A stretch of 64,000 nucleotides of DNA from Comamonadaceae bacterium (GCA_027488985.1 JAIYAR010000005.1:124001-188000), one strand, 5' to 3'. Counted from the first letter of the stretch, positions 34,019-45,696 are shown. The notes: a model not told the origin generated them from the letters alone. Program-made: numbers and translations.

Positions 34019-34867
34019 ATGCCTGACCTACCGCCCTCTGACTCCTCTTCTGACACCGCCTCGCACGCACGCACCTGCCCCGCCATCGTGCTGGCTGCCG
34101 GCCGCGGCGAGCGCATGCGCCCGCTGACCGACACCCGCCCTAAGCCCCTGCTGCAGGTGCACGGCAAGCCGCTTATGCAGTACCACCTGGAGGCGCTGGC
34201 CGCAGGGGGCTTTGCGTCTGCGGTGGTGAACACCGCGTGGCTGGGCGAACAGATCGAGGCCACGTTTCATGATGTTTTAGCAGTACAGCGCCCGTTGGAT
34301 GTGCGCGAGCAGCTATCAAATTCAGAGCAATCTACTGCCAGCATCCGACTGCATTACTCCCACGAAGGCCGCGATTTCGGCGGCGCGCTGGAGACGGCCG
34401 GCGGCATTGCCCGTGCCCTGCCGCAACTGGACACCGTGTTCTGGTCCATGGCCGGTGACGTGTTTGCGCCCGACATGGTGTTCACCCCCAACGCCTGGAA
34501 GCGCTTTGCGGGCAGCGGCATGCTGGCCCACCTGTGGCTGGTGCCCAACCCAGCGCACAACACCAAGGGCGACTTCGGGCTTGAGGCCGTGGGCGCGGAT
34601 GGCATTGGCCGCTGCGTGGACCCCGCGCAGGGCAGCACCGCGCCGCGCTACACCTACAGCACCTTTGCCCTGTTTCACCGCGACCTGTTTGCCCTGCCCT
34701 GGTGCGACATTCCCGCCGGCAACCCGCAAGGCATCAAGGCGCCGTTGGCCCCGCTATTGCGCCGGGCCATGCAGGGTGCAAGGGTAAGCGCCGAGATTTA
34801 CACTGGCCGCTGGACCGACGTCGGCACCCCCGAGCGCCTGACAGAACTCAACGCACAGACACCATGA
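34019..34867 (+). CDS. murU: N-acetylmuramate alpha-1-phosphate uridylyltransferase
   Basis: Makes UDP-MurNAc from MurNAc-1-phosphate in the AmgK-MurU cell-wall recycling route, which bypasses fosfomycin-sensitive MurA. The 282-aa nucleotidyltransferase has LAAGRGERMRPLTDTRPKPLL, GGALETAGGI and the metal-binding WSMAGDVF (D in GDV). A stretch of about 22 residues between EATFHD and IRLHYSHEG is encoded by an in-frame interspersed repeat and is absent from the usual family pattern. The stop overlaps the start of pepP (ATGA). The partner amgK lies 16 kb away. Confidence 0.88.
   Translation: MPDLPPSDSSSDTASHARTCPAIVLAAGRGERMRPLTDTRPKPLLQVHGKPLMQYHLEALAAGGFASAVVNTAWLGEQIEATFHDVLAVQRPLDVREQLSNSEQSTASIRLHYSHEGRDFGGALETAGGIARALPQLDTVFWSMAGDVFAPDMVFTPNAWKRFAGSGMLAHLWLVPNPAHNTKGDFGLEAVGADGIGRCVDPAQGSTAPRYTYSTFALFHRDLFALPWCDIPAGNPQGIKAPLAPLLRRAMQGARVSAEIYTGRWTDVGTPERLTELNAQTP
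34287..34328 (-). repeat. Interspersed repeat, copy 9, inside murU
   Basis: On the minus strand GCTCTGAATTTGATAGCTGC then TCGCGCACATCCAACGGGCGC. It is read in frame as part of murU on the plus strand. Confidence 0.88.
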
Positions 34868-36267
34868 CCCAGCCCTCCACCTCCGCACTCACCGCAGACT
34901 ACGCTGGCCGCCGCGCGCGCCTGGCCGCCCACATCGGCCCGCATGGCGTGGCGGTGCTGCCCACGGCCCCGGAGCAGCAGCGCAACCGGGATGCGGACTT
35001 TTTGTTCCGCCATGACAGCTACTTCTATTACCTGAGTGGCTTTGCCGAGCCGCGGGCTTGGTTCGTCATCCAGGGCGACGGGACCACCACCCTGTTCTGC
35101 CAGCCCAAAGACCTGGAGCGCGAAATCTGGGACGGCTTTCGCCTCGGGCCGGACGCAGCGCCCGGCGCCCTTGGTGTGAACGCTGCCTATTCGGTGGACG
35201 ATCTGGACCAGCGCCTGCCCGGCTTGCTGGACGGTGCCGACGCCGTCTGGTACCCCTTTGCCACCCACAAGGGCCTGGAGACCCGCATCGACGGCTGGCT
35301 CAGCAGCCTGCGCGGCCGCGTGCGCTTTGGCACCCTGGTGCCCGAGCAGGTGCGCGACCTGTGCGGCCCGCTGGACGAGATGCGCTTGATCAAAGACGCC
35401 TATGAGCAGGACGTGATGCGCCGCGCCGCGCAGATCAGCGCGCAAGCCCACATCCGCGCCATGCAACTGTCTGCCCGCATGCTGCGCGAAGGCAAAGACG
35501 TACGCGAATACCACCTGGACGCCGAGCTGTTGCACGAGTTTCGCCTCCAGGGCTCGCAGTACCCGGCTTACAGCTCCATCGTGGCGGCCGGTGCCAACGC
35601 CTGTGTGCTGCACTACCGCGCCGACGCCGCCCTGGTGCGCACTGGCGAGCTGGTGCTGATTGACGCGGGCTGTGAGCTCGACGGTTACGCCAGCGACATC
35701 ACCCGCACCTTCCCCGCCAATGGCCGCTTCACTGGCCCGCAGCGCGCGCTGTACGACCTAGTGCTGGCATCGCAAGTGGCCGCTGTAGAAGCTACCAAGG
35801 CCGGCGCGCGCTTTACCGACCCGCATGAGGCCACGGTGCGAGTGCTAGCCCAAGGCATGCTGGACTTGGGGCTCCTGGACAAGAACAACGTAGGCAGCTT
35901 GGACGATGTGATTGAGAAGCGCGCCTACTTCCAGTTCTATATGCACCGCACCGGCCACTGGCTGGGCATGGATGTGCATGACTGCGGCTCGTACACCGAG
36001 CCGTCCGAGCTGGGCACCAAGCATGTGCGCAAAGACGCGCTCACCGGCAACGAGATCGTGAACCGGCCCGCGCGCATTCTGCGCAGCGGCATGGTGCTGA
36101 CCATCGAGCCCGGCATCTACGTGCGCCCCGCGCCGGGGGTGCCGGAGCAGTTCCACCACATCGGCATCCGCATTGAAGACGACGCCATCGTCACCGACAC
36201 CGGCTGCGAGCTCATCAGCCGCGGTGTGCCGGTGGAGGCAGATGCCATCGAAGCCTTGATGCGCTAA
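34864..36267 (+). CDS. pepP: Xaa-Pro aminopeptidase (aminopeptidase P)
   Basis: Removes N-terminal residues next to proline. The 467-aa M24B peptidase has an N-terminal creatinase-like domain (about 10-165) and the pita-bread catalytic domain with dinuclear metal ligands in DAGCELDGYASDITRTF (two Asp), HRTGHWLGMDVHD (His), TIEPGIY (Glu) and GIRIEDD (Glu). The start overlaps the murU stop, so it is translationally coupled to murU. A longer upstream frame lies inside murU and is rejected. Confidence 0.95.
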   Translation: MTQPSTSALTADYAGRRARLAAHIGPHGVAVLPTAPEQQRNRDADFLFRHDSYFYYLSGFAEPRAWFVIQGDGTTTLFCQPKDLEREIWDGFRLGPDAAPGALGVNAAYSVDDLDQRLPGLLDGADAVWYPFATHKGLETRIDGWLSSLRGRVRFGTLVPEQVRDLCGPLDEMRLIKDAYEQDVMRRAAQISAQAHIRAMQLSARMLREGKDVREYHLDAELLHEFRLQGSQYPAYSSIVAAGANACVLHYRADAALVRTGELVLIDAGCELDGYASDITRTFPANGRFTGPQRALYDLVLASQVAAVEATKAGARFTDPHEATVRVLAQGMLDLGLLDKNNVGSLDDVIEKRAYFQFYMHRTGHWLGMDVHDCGSYTEPSELGTKHVRKDALTGNEIVNRPARILRSGMVLTIEPGIYVRPAPGVPEQFHHIGIRIEDDAIVTDTGCELISRGVPVEADAIEALMR

Positions 36268-36285
36268 GGTCCGATAACGGGCCGA

Positions 36286-36969
36286 TCAGTCCTCGGCGGT
36301 GTCGTCCTGTTCGGCCGCCTGCTGGACGGCCTCCCAGTGGCGCTTGGGCAGGTGGCCGAGCAGGCGCTCGACGGCAGTGTCCACCACATCCTGATTGACC
36401 TCATGGCCTACGAAAGGGATGACGTCGGCCGTCACATCCGAGCCCAGGCTCACCAGGTGCTCTGCCGCAGTTACGGTGTAGCCGTAGTGCATCACCTTGT
36501 CGGCCTTGCCATGCACAAAGTGCAGGGTGGTGTGGGCGTGCGGTGCCTTGGGCAATTGGGCAAAGCGGCCCGACAACGCGAGCACGCGGCCGGCCAGAAA
36601 GACATCTTGCTGGGTGGACTCCAAGGCCATGATGGCGCCCTGCGAAAAGCCCACCAGCGCTGTGGCCTCGGGGCTGACACCGGCGCGGGCTTGCCAGTCC
36701 TGCACGGCCTTCACAAACGCGGGCATGGCGGCAGCCACGCGCTCAGGGCGGTTTTCTTCGGTGATCCCGACCACTGAAAACCACTGGTAGCCTTGGCCGA
36801 GGTCCGAGGCCTGCGGCCCTTGCAAGCTGACCACCAGTGCTTCAGGAAACTCTTGCGCCAGACGCCGGCCAAACGGCACCAGACCTTCGGGCGTGGCGCC
36901 CACTCCGTGGTGCAACAAGAAAAGTTGTTGGGGGGTGCCTGCCGGCTGTTGAACGACGATGTCTGTCAT
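36286..36969 (-). CDS. ypfH: YpfH-like carboxylesterase
   Basis: An alpha/beta hydrolase of 227 aa with LLHHGVGATPEG (oxyanion region), nucleophile elbow GFSQGA, an Asp in HGKADKV and the His in PFVGHEV, matching the phospholipase/carboxylesterase family (YpfH). The substrate is probably a short-chain ester. It lies 4 nt after the Bcr/CflA transporter stop on the same strand and is probably co-transcribed. Confidence 0.88.
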   Translation of the reverse strand: MTDIVVQQPAGTPQQLFLLHHGVGATPEGLVPFGRRLAQEFPEALVVSLQGPQASDLGQGYQWFSVVGITEENRPERVAAAMPAFVKAVQDWQARAGVSPEATALVGFSQGAIMALESTQQDVFLAGRVLALSGRFAQLPKAPHAHTTLHFVHGKADKVMHYGYTVTAAEHLVSLGSDVTADVIPFVGHEVNQDVVDTAVERLLGHLPKRHWEAVQQAAEQDDTAED

Positions 36970-36973
36970 GGGC

Positions 36974-38179
36974 TTACTCCTTGTCGTGGGGGGCCGCGCG
37001 GCCTACATGGCGCAATGTGATGCGGGCCAGCACCAACGCAACAATAGCCGAACCGGCAATGCCGGCCACCATGGGGCGGGCCGTGCCATCCGCCATGGCG
37101 CCGGTGATGGCCATAACCACTGCACCGGTCACAAACTGCAGGGTGCCCATCAGGGCCGAGGCGGTACCGGCAATCTCGCCATGTTCATCCAGCGCCAGCA
37201 CCGCCGTGGTCGGCACCACCAGGCCTAGAAAGCCATAGCCCACAAACAGCATGCCCAGCATCACATCCAGCCGCTCAATGCCGCTGAGGTTGACCGCCAA
37301 CAGCAGGCTCATCATCAGCGCGTAGCCCACCACCGCAAACTTCACCAACTTGACCAGGCCGAAGCGGGCGCTGAGCTTGCCGGTGAACTGCGAAATGCCG
37401 ATGAAGGACGCAGCATTGGCCGCAAACGCGATGCTGTATTGCCGGGGCGTGAGACCGTAGTGGTCAATCAGCACAAACGATGAATTAGCCAAGTAGGCAA
37501 AGAAGCTGGAGATCCCGAAGGCACCGATGAACACCAGCCCCAGAAAATGCCGGTCGCGCAGCAGCACGCCATAAGCGGCCAATGCACTGCCCACACTGCT
37601 GTTGACGCGTTCTTCTGGTGGGCGGGTTTCCGGCAGACTTGTGGCCAACAACACCAGGCCCAACAGGGCTGCCACGGTCACAGCCCAGAACACGGCGCGC
37701 CAGCCGAACTGCTCAATCAACACACTACCGGCCAGAGGCGCGAGGATGGGCGACACGCTGAATACCAGCATGAGCAGCGACATGAGCCGCGCGGCGTCAT
37801 GCCCGGTGTGCAGGTCGCGCACGACCGCGCGGGGAATCACCATGCCTGCGCAGGCGCCCAAGCCTTGGATAAAGCGCAGCACCACCAGAGTTTCAATATC
37901 CGGCGCCAGCGCACAGCCCACGCTGCCCAAAGCGAACAGCACCAGACCGAAGTACAGCGGCGCCTTGCGACCCACCATGTCGGACACCGGGCCGTAAATG
38001 ATCTGACCCACACCCAGCGAGATAAAGAAGGCCATCAGGCTGGCCTGCACGGCGCCCATGGAGGCCCCCAGGCTTTGGCCGATGGAGGGCAGGGCGGGGA
38101 GGTACATGTCGATGGCGAACGGACCGATGGCCGACAGCAGGCCGAGCACCAGGGCGGTGCCGAAGAAGGAAGTTTTCAT
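36974..38179 (-). CDS. Bcr/CflA-family multidrug efflux MFS transporter
   Basis: A 401-aa permease with 12 predicted helices. The Bcr/CflA pattern is FAIDMYLPALPSIGQSLGAS in the first helix, GPVSDMVGRKAPLYFGL (MFS motif A) and RFIQGLGACAGMVIPRAVVRD (motif C region). It is expected to export drugs or small metabolites by proton antiport. It is the first gene of a likely two-gene unit with ypfH and is divergent from the H-NOX gene. Confidence 0.92.
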   Translation of the reverse strand: MKTSFFGTALVLGLLSAIGPFAIDMYLPALPSIGQSLGASMGAVQASLMAFFISLGVGQIIYGPVSDMVGRKAPLYFGLVLFALGSVGCALAPDIETLVVLRFIQGLGACAGMVIPRAVVRDLHTGHDAARLMSLLMLVFSVSPILAPLAGSVLIEQFGWRAVFWAVTVAALLGLVLLATSLPETRPPEERVNSSVGSALAAYGVLLRDRHFLGLVFIGAFGISSFFAYLANSSFVLIDHYGLTPRQYSIAFAANAASFIGISQFTGKLSARFGLVKLVKFAVVGYALMMSLLLAVNLSGIERLDVMLGMLFVGYGFLGLVVPTTAVLALDEHGEIAGTASALMGTLQFVTGAVVMAITGAMADGTARPMVAGIAGSAIVALVLARITLRHVGRAAPHDKE

Positions 38180-38284
38180 AGGGGCGCGAGCATACCCCTG
38201 CGCAGTGACGTTCTCTCAGAGCAGGTCTTTAGACGCGGGTTTTGCGCTATTTCCTTGCCACAGCACGGCCCGGCTCAGGTATAA

Positions 38285-38303
38285 CCGAGTTACCCCCACT
38301 CGG
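38285..38303. promoter_or_regulatory. Inverted repeat upstream of the H-NOX operon
   Basis: CCGAGT-n7-ACTCGG, about 45-63 nt upstream of the H-NOX start in the divergent intergenic region with the MFS gene. It could be an operator or a small hairpin. No regulator is assigned. Confidence 0.35.
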
Positions 38304-38347
38304 CAGACCGGCATGGCCTTGTTTGCCCCAACCTTAGGAGATGGCAC

Positions 38348-38881
38348 ATGAAGGGCATGGTCTTTACCGAGTTTCTGGAAATGGTGGAGGACAAGTTCTC
38401 TGCCAACATGGTGGACGACATCATTGATGACAGCGCGCCACCCAGCGGCGGAGCGTACACCGCAGTGGGCACTTACGATCACAACGAGCTGGTCGGCATG
38501 GTGGTAGCCCTTTCGCAACGCTCCGGGCTGCCGGTGCCGGCGCTGGTGCATGCATTCGGTACGCATTTGTTTGGACGCTTTCATGCGCTGTATCCCTCAT
38601 TTTTCTCCGGCATCACGTCGGCCGTGGACTTCTTGCACGGTATTGAATCGGTGATTCACACCGAGGTGCGCAAGCTCTACCCCGACGCACAGCTCCCCAG
38701 TTTTGACTGTGAGCGGCTGCCTGATGGTTTGAACATGCTGTACGCCTCTCCCCGCCATTTCGGCGATCTGGCGGAAGGCTTGATCGAAGGGGCCGTCACG
38801 CATTTCGGTGATCCGGTCACCGTCAAGCGCGTGAACCTGCCGGATGGCGCCATCCGTTTCGAGTTGCGCAACAAAGCGTGA
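38348..38881 (+). CDS. H-NOX heme nitric-oxide sensor
   Basis: A 177-aa cytoplasmic heme protein of the H-NOX (HNOB) family. It starts [17 protein letters not shown] as the family does. The proximal heme ligand is H104 in [13 protein letters not shown], and the heme-propionate motif Y132-x-S134-x-R136 (LYASPRHF) is complete. AGGAG precedes the ATG. The stop overlaps the GTG of a hybrid histidine kinase (GTGA). In other proteobacteria H-NOX inhibits or tunes such a kinase when it binds NO, with effects on biofilm or c-di-GMP. Confidence 0.92.
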   Translation: MKGMVFTEFLEMVEDKFSANMVDDIIDDSAPPSGGAYTAVGTYDHNELVGMVVALSQRSGLPVPALVHAFGTHLFGRFHALYPSFFSGITSAVDFLHGIESVIHTEVRKLYPDAQLPSFDCERLPDGLNMLYASPRHFGDLAEGLIEGAVTHFGDPVTVKRVNLPDGAIRFELRNKA

Positions 38882-40236
38882 CCGACGACGCCGGCCTTCC
38901 CCCACCGGACCCGCACGCCGAGTCCTTGCGACGCATGCAGGGGCGGCTGGAGCGCGAGCGCTTGGCCCGCAAACAGGCCGAGCATTTACTGGAAGAAAAA
39001 AGCCTGGCGCTGTTTCAGGCCAACCAGGTCCTGGAACAGCGGGTGGCGGAGCGGACCGCCGAACTGCAAACCGCACTGGTACAAGCAGAGGCTGCCAATG
39101 TGGCCAAAAGCCGCTTTCTGGCCATGATGAGCCATGAGATCCGTACGCCCATGAATGGCGCACTGGGTCTGGCGGAGCTGCTGAAATCCACGCCCTTGAA
39201 TCCGGAACAAACCAGCTATGTCGACAACATTCTTGTCGCCAGCAGGGCGCTGTTGAGCCTGATCAATGACATTCTGGATTTCTCCAAGATTGAAGCCAGC
39301 CAGATGGAGTTGGAGCGCATTGCATTCAACCCCCGGCAGGTGGTCCAGGAAACGGTGGACCTGTTCCGCCCGCAGGCCGACGCCAAGCGACTGGGCCTGC
39401 ACCTGTCCCTTGATGACCACGTGCCTGCCAGCGCCACCGGCGACCCCAACCGTTTGCGTCAGGTGTGGATGAACCTGATAGGCAATGCCCTCAAGTTCAC
39501 CGAGCGGGGGGATGTCCATATCAGCTTGCAAAGTACTCCAGCCGGTTTGCGCTGCTCGGTGAAAGACAGTGGGATCGGCATGACCCCAGAGGTCATGCAA
39601 CAACTGTTTTCACCCTTCAAGCAGGGCGACAGCTCTATTTCACGCAAGTTCGGCGGCACCGGTTTGGGCCTGGTGATCTGCAAGGCACTGGTCGAGCAAA
39701 TGGGCGCCGAGCTGGAGCTGCACAGCGTGCCGGGCGAGGGCACGGAGTTCCACTTCACCCTTTCACCTTTAGCGCTGGGTCTGGACGCGCCGGACACCTG
39801 GTCCGTCTCTGACGCAGCGCCCCTGGTCTCTTCGGTAGCGCCCGATGTTGACCTCAGCGGTCTGCGCATTCTGTTGGTAGACGACCAACCCATTAACCGC
39901 CTGCTCGCCCGCAACCAGCTGAAGCAACTGAATTGCCCCCCCCTGCTGGAGGCTGAGAACGGGCGTATTGCGGTGGAGCGCTTTCAGGAAACGGCGTTTG
40001 ATGTGGTGCTGATGGACATGCAAATGCCCGAAATGGACGGCATCAGTGCAGCCCGGGTCCTGCGCGGCATGCCCTTGGTGCGACAACCCTTCATCATCGC
40101 GATGACGGCAAATGCCTACCCGGAAGACCGTATCGCCTGCATGGAGGCTGGTATGGATGCTTTTCTGAGCAAGCCAGTGCAGTTAGAGACTTTGCGCAAC
40201 GCGCTCGCCCTCGCATTCACCGCACGCAGCAACTGA
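38878..40236 (+). CDS. Soluble hybrid histidine kinase partnered with H-NOX
   Basis: A 452-aa signalling protein without membrane helices. A coiled coil (about 15-75) leads into the dimerisation/phosphoacceptor domain ([13 protein letters not shown]86), then the HATPase domain ([23 protein letters not shown]) and a receiver domain (LLVDDQ, phospho-Asp about 380 in [10 protein letters not shown]). A further phosphotransfer partner must lie elsewhere. Start GTG overlaps the H-NOX stop, so the pair is translated together. It fits the HnoK role in the NO-response pathway. Confidence 0.9.
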   Translation: MTDDAGLPPPDPHAESLRRMQGRLERERLARKQAEHLLEEKSLALFQANQVLEQRVAERTAELQTALVQAEAANVAKSRFLAMMSHEIRTPMNGALGLAELLKSTPLNPEQTSYVDNILVASRALLSLINDILDFSKIEASQMELERIAFNPRQVVQETVDLFRPQADAKRLGLHLSLDDHVPASATGDPNRLRQVWMNLIGNALKFTERGDVHISLQSTPAGLRCSVKDSGIGMTPEVMQQLFSPFKQGDSSISRKFGGTGLGLVICKALVEQMGAELELHSVPGEGTEFHFTLSPLALGLDAPDTWSVSDAAPLVSSVAPDVDLSGLRILLVDDQPINRLLARNQLKQLNCPPLLEAENGRIAVERFQETAFDVVLMDMQMPEMDGISAARVLRGMPLVRQPFIIAMTANAYPEDRIACMEAGMDAFLSKPVQLETLRNALALAFTARSN

Positions 40237-40386
40237 CGCACAGCGGCTGAACAGGCGGCGCATGGCGCGTTTTAAATAGTTTCTATCAATTGATTAGTAA
40301 AGTGCGATTGGCATTTCCACTCTTTCCTGCCTACCATTCACCCCATGCCGCAGAAATGGTTTCTGTAGCCACCGCAGGAGATGACC

Positions 40387-40869
40387 ATGAGCACCGCACA
40401 ACGCCCCGAGATCAAGACATTTGCCAATCTGGAAGCCGCCTTCGCCGGTGAGTCCATGGCGCACATCAAGTACCGCTATTTCGCCAAACTTTCTCGCGAG
40501 ATGGGCGATGAAGCAACTGCCCGCGCATTTGAAGAAACTGCGGATCAGGAAGTCATGCACGCCTTCGGTCACCTGGATTTGCTCTACCCCAAGGCCAGCA
40601 TGACACCGGCCAAGGCTTTGCAAATCGCCATCGACGGGGAAACCTACGAGTACAGCGAGATGTACCCAGGCTTCCGCGCCACGGCAGAGGCCGAAGGCAA
40701 TGCGGCAGCAGTTGCCGAGATGAACGAACAAATTGAAGAAAGCAAGGTTCATGCAGCTCAGTTCAAGGCGACGCTGGAGAAAGCCCAGAAACGCTTTGCC
40801 GCCCTGGCCCGCGTCGAGGAGCGCCACGCCAACCACTACAAGGCGCAACTGGCAACTCTGACGGCTTAA
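40387..40869 (+). CDS. Rubrerythrin (di-iron peroxidase domain only)
   Basis: Reduces hydrogen peroxide using electrons from rubredoxin. The 160-aa four-helix protein has the di-iron ligands in the E-x-x-Y/E-x-x-H pattern (NLEAAFAGESMAHIKYRYFA, EETADQEVMHA, ARVEERHANHY). The C-terminal rubredoxin domain of classical rubrerythrin is missing but is encoded separately downstream. ATG 40387 is chosen because AGGAG lies 6 nt upstream; ATG 40381 would abut the site. First gene of a peroxide-defence cluster. Confidence 0.92.
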   Translation: MSTAQRPEIKTFANLEAAFAGESMAHIKYRYFAKLSREMGDEATARAFEETADQEVMHAFGHLDLLYPKASMTPAKALQIAIDGETYEYSEMYPGFRATAEAEGNAAAVAEMNEQIEESKVHAAQFKATLEKAQKRFAALARVEERHANHYKAQLATLTA

Positions 40870-40894
40870 GCTTGTCTTCAGCAAGCTGCTTTAC

Positions 40895-40942
40895 GCTACA
40901 TATTTGATAGCTGCCCGCGCATATCACTCGTGCGTTGGCGAC
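40895..40942 (+). repeat. Interspersed repeat, copy 10
   Basis: GCTACATATTTGATAGCTGC then CCGCGCATATCACTCGTGCG. It lies between the rubrerythrin and rubredoxin genes. Confidence 0.85.
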
Positions 40943-40969
40943 ACTTTTTACTCTTAACTCTTGAATACC

Positions 40970-41134
40970 ATGAAAACCTATATCTGTATCGTTTGCGGCT
41001 TTGTGTATGACGAAACTGCCGGTCGGCCAGATGACGGCATCGCACCTGGAACCCTCTGGGCCGATGTGCCCGAGAGCTGGGAGTGCCCGGACTGCGGCGT
41101 TGCCAAAGCAGATTTCGAGGTCGTTACGATCTAG
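40970..41134 (+). CDS. Rubredoxin
   Basis: A 54-aa electron carrier with one iron bound by four cysteines: C6-x2-C9 (YICIVCGFVYDE) and C39-x2-C42 (WECPDCGVAKADFE). It would pass electrons from the reductase two genes downstream to rubrerythrin upstream. No clear ribosome-binding site is seen; an interspersed repeat lies upstream. The gene is shorter than most automated cut-offs but is unmistakable. Confidence 0.95.
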   Translation: MKTYICIVCGFVYDETAGRPDDGIAPGTLWADVPESWECPDCGVAKADFEVVTI

Positions 41135-41170
41135 ACCCTCCGGCCTCGCGCCATTGCACAGGAACACACC

Positions 41171-41416
41171 ATGACCCGTTTCGTCCGGCAAAACCTGCCT
41201 ACATTGAAAAAAACGGCGAGCTATTACCTCGTCCACATCAGCGTAGCCGCCATGGTGGCCTATGCAGTAACCGGAGACCTGTGGATGTCGCTCACGCTGA
41301 GTTTGCTCGAACCCAGCGTCCAGGCCATCGCCTTCTTCTTCCACGAAAAAGTGTGGGATCGGGTAATGCCGCACAAGACTGCCCTGTCGCCCTCGGCCGA
41401 AGGAACCCCGGCATGA
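41171..41416 (+). CDS. DUF2061 small membrane protein
   Basis: An 81-aa protein with one or two helices and the DUF2061 pattern (KKTASYYLVHISVAAMVAYAVTGDLWMSL, EPSVQAIAFFFHEKVWDR). Function unknown. It sits between rubredoxin and its reductase with a 4-nt overlap to the latter (ATGA), so it probably belongs to the same operon. A role linked to membrane redox or metal homeostasis can only be guessed. Confidence 0.82.
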   Translation: MTRFVRQNLPTLKKTASYYLVHISVAAMVAYAVTGDLWMSLTLSLLEPSVQAIAFFFHEKVWDRVMPHKTALSPSAEGTPA

Positions 41417-42600
41417 GCAACTCTCCAGTCATCGTGATCGGCAGCGGCGTGGCCGGTTGGACCACCGTTCGTGAATTCCGCAAGCTTGACGCCAGCACCC
41501 CGGTGGTACTGATCACCGCCGACAGCGGGGACTTTTATGCCAAGCCCACCCTGTCCAACGCTTATGCCCAGAAGCGTGGTCCCGCCCAATTGGTGACGAC
41601 TCCCGCAGGCAAGATGGCCGAGACTCTGCAAGTCACGCTGATGGACCATGCACGAGTGGAGAGCCTGGAGCCAAGCACGAAGACCGTCTCAGTGCGCCAG
41701 CGCGACGCTGTGCAGTCCCTGAGCTACCGCCAACTGGTGCTCGCTACCGGTGCCCACCCCATCCGCATTCCGCTGCAAGGCGATGCTGCGGAGCAAGTGC
41801 GATCGATCAATACGCTGGATGATTTTGCAGGCTTTCATGCTGCACTGGGTGTTGACGCTACCGTGCCCGGCAGCGGCGAAGGTAAAACCGTGGTGATCAT
41901 GGGCGCCGGCCTGATCGGCTGCGAATTTGCCAACGACCTGGCCCTGGCCGGCGTGCGGGTGCATGTGGCAGACCCCGCTGCGCGCCCACTGGCTGCCTTG
42001 TTGCCCGCCGAGGCAAGCGAACAGTTGCAGGCCGCTTTGTCCGGCATCGGCGTGCAGTGGCACTTCGGCACCTCGGTCGCCTCCCTGAATGCCGATGCCG
42101 GCGGGAAGCTACGCAGTGCCCTGGCTGATGGCCGTACCGTGTTGGCTGACCTGGTGCTCAGCGCCATCGGCTTGCGCGCCGATACGGCCTTGGCGCAGGC
42201 CGCCGGACTGGCTTGCGAGCGTGGCGTTCTCGTGAATGTGAATCTGGAAACATCTGCTCCGGACGTCTACGCGCTGGGCGACTGCGCGCAGTATGAAAGC
42301 GCCGGCCAACGCACTTTGCCCTACGTCATGCCCGTGATGACTGCAGCCCGTGCCCTGGCTGCGACTCTCGCGGGCACGCGCACCGAGGTGGTGTTCCCGC
42401 TGATGCCCGTCAGCATCAAGACACCGGCCTTACCCATTGTGGTGGCCGCAGCACATCCCGCCACGACGGGTCAATGGGAGGCCGAAGGTGGTGAAGGAGC
42501 TTGGCGTTTTATGGATGCAGACGGCCAGCAACGGGGCTTTGTACTGACAGGCAAGAGCACCTCACGCCGCATGGAAATGGCCAAACTGACCACGATATGA
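41413..42600 (+). CDS. Rubredoxin-NAD+ reductase-like FAD oxidoreductase
   Basis: A 395-aa flavoprotein with the N-terminal FAD motif VIGSGVAGW (6-14), NAD motif GAGLIGCEFA (about 160-169), and the C-terminal FAD segment DVYALGDCAQY. Its order and length match rubredoxin reductases (AlkT/RubB-like), which reduce rubredoxin with NADH. With rubrerythrin and rubredoxin upstream it completes an NADH-driven peroxide reductase chain. The start overlaps the DUF2061 stop. Confidence 0.9.
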   Translation: MSNSPVIVIGSGVAGWTTVREFRKLDASTPVVLITADSGDFYAKPTLSNAYAQKRGPAQLVTTPAGKMAETLQVTLMDHARVESLEPSTKTVSVRQRDAVQSLSYRQLVLATGAHPIRIPLQGDAAEQVRSINTLDDFAGFHAALGVDATVPGSGEGKTVVIMGAGLIGCEFANDLALAGVRVHVADPAARPLAALLPAEASEQLQAALSGIGVQWHFGTSVASLNADAGGKLRSALADGRTVLADLVLSAIGLRADTALAQAAGLACERGVLVNVNLETSAPDVYALGDCAQYESAGQRTLPYVMPVMTAARALAATLAGTRTEVVFPLMPVSIKTPALPIVVAAAHPATTGQWEAEGGEGAWRFMDADGQQRGFVLTGKSTSRRMEMAKLTTI

Positions 42601-42756
42601 ACAGGCCAGAAAGCCGGTAATAACCCCATACGCCATTCGCATAAAGTTGACCTCCTCCGCAGCAGGGAGTTAGAGAGCGAGGTCTACAATGCAAAGCCGA
42701 TTACCCAGCTGAGGGACACGCGCCTGTGCTAGAGCCCCAGCTGCCGAGGAAGCCGA

Positions 42757-45117
<2,361 letters not shown>

Positions 45118-45164
45118 CCTTGCAGGTGCAGTTAGCACCCACTCAGCATATAAAAATTGTGTGA

Positions 45165-45200
45165 GGGCTTGCTTATTTTTTGAGCAAGCCCTTGCTTTTT
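45165..45200 (+). terminator. Intrinsic terminator of maeB
   Basis: GGGCTTGCT and AGCAAGCCC form a 9-bp stem with a T-rich loop, followed by TTGCTTTTTT. Confidence 0.85.
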
Positions 45201-45269
45201 TGGGCCAGATACGCGACACTACTCGCTTACTTTTTCGGGTTAACCCGTGGTAGTTGTAAAGGATTCTGG

Positions 45270-45662
45270 GTGCATAAGGGAGTGATCAAGTTAGTACTTA
45301 CTAGCTTGTTATTTGCGGCGGTATCGTTTGCCGGCGTCACCTTCGCCAAGGAAGCTCCTGCCTATGCGTCAGAAACAGTGGTTTCTCTCGCCAGCTTGCC
45401 TCCCCAAGCCAAGACTACTTACAACCTCATCCTGCAAGGCGGCCCTTTTCCCTATGACAAAGACGGTGACGTCTTCGGCAATCGGGAACGTCTTTTGCCC
45501 TTGCAACCCCGGGGCTATTACCGCGAATACACGGTAAAGACTCCGGGTGCATCCAACCGGGGTGCCCGAAGAATTGTGTGTGGAGGCCGTCCGGCCACCG
45601 CACCTCAAGCCTGTTTTTACACGGCCGATCACTATGCGAGTTTTCGCAAGATCGTGCCCTGA
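45270..45662 (+). CDS. Secreted guanyl-specific ribonuclease (barnase/RNase Sa type)
   Basis: An exported microbial ribonuclease of 130 aa. A signal peptide (VIKLVLTSLLFAAVSFA) is followed by the RNase N1/T1 fold. The catalytic residues appear as Glu in YYREYTVKTPG, Arg in RGARRIVCGG and His in TADHYASF. GTG at 45270 is chosen, with AAAGGA 7 nt upstream. The barstar-like inhibitor gene follows 34 nt downstream and protects the producer. Role may be nutritional or competitive. Confidence 0.9.
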   Translation: MHKGVIKLVLTSLLFAAVSFAGVTFAKEAPAYASETVVSLASLPPQAKTTYNLILQGGPFPYDKDGDVFGNRERLLPLQPRGYYREYTVKTPGASNRGARRIVCGGRPATAPQACFYTADHYASFRKIVP

Positions 45663-45696
45663 GCCGAATTTTGTACTTTGAGAAAGAGAATCGGGG

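Noticed and set aside
40285..40294. ATCAATTGAT palindrome upstream of rubrerythrin as an FNR or OxyR site
   Set aside because: The half-sites face the wrong way for FNR (TTGAT-n4-ATCAA) and the OxyR spacing is not met; 10-bp A+T palindromes are expected by chance.
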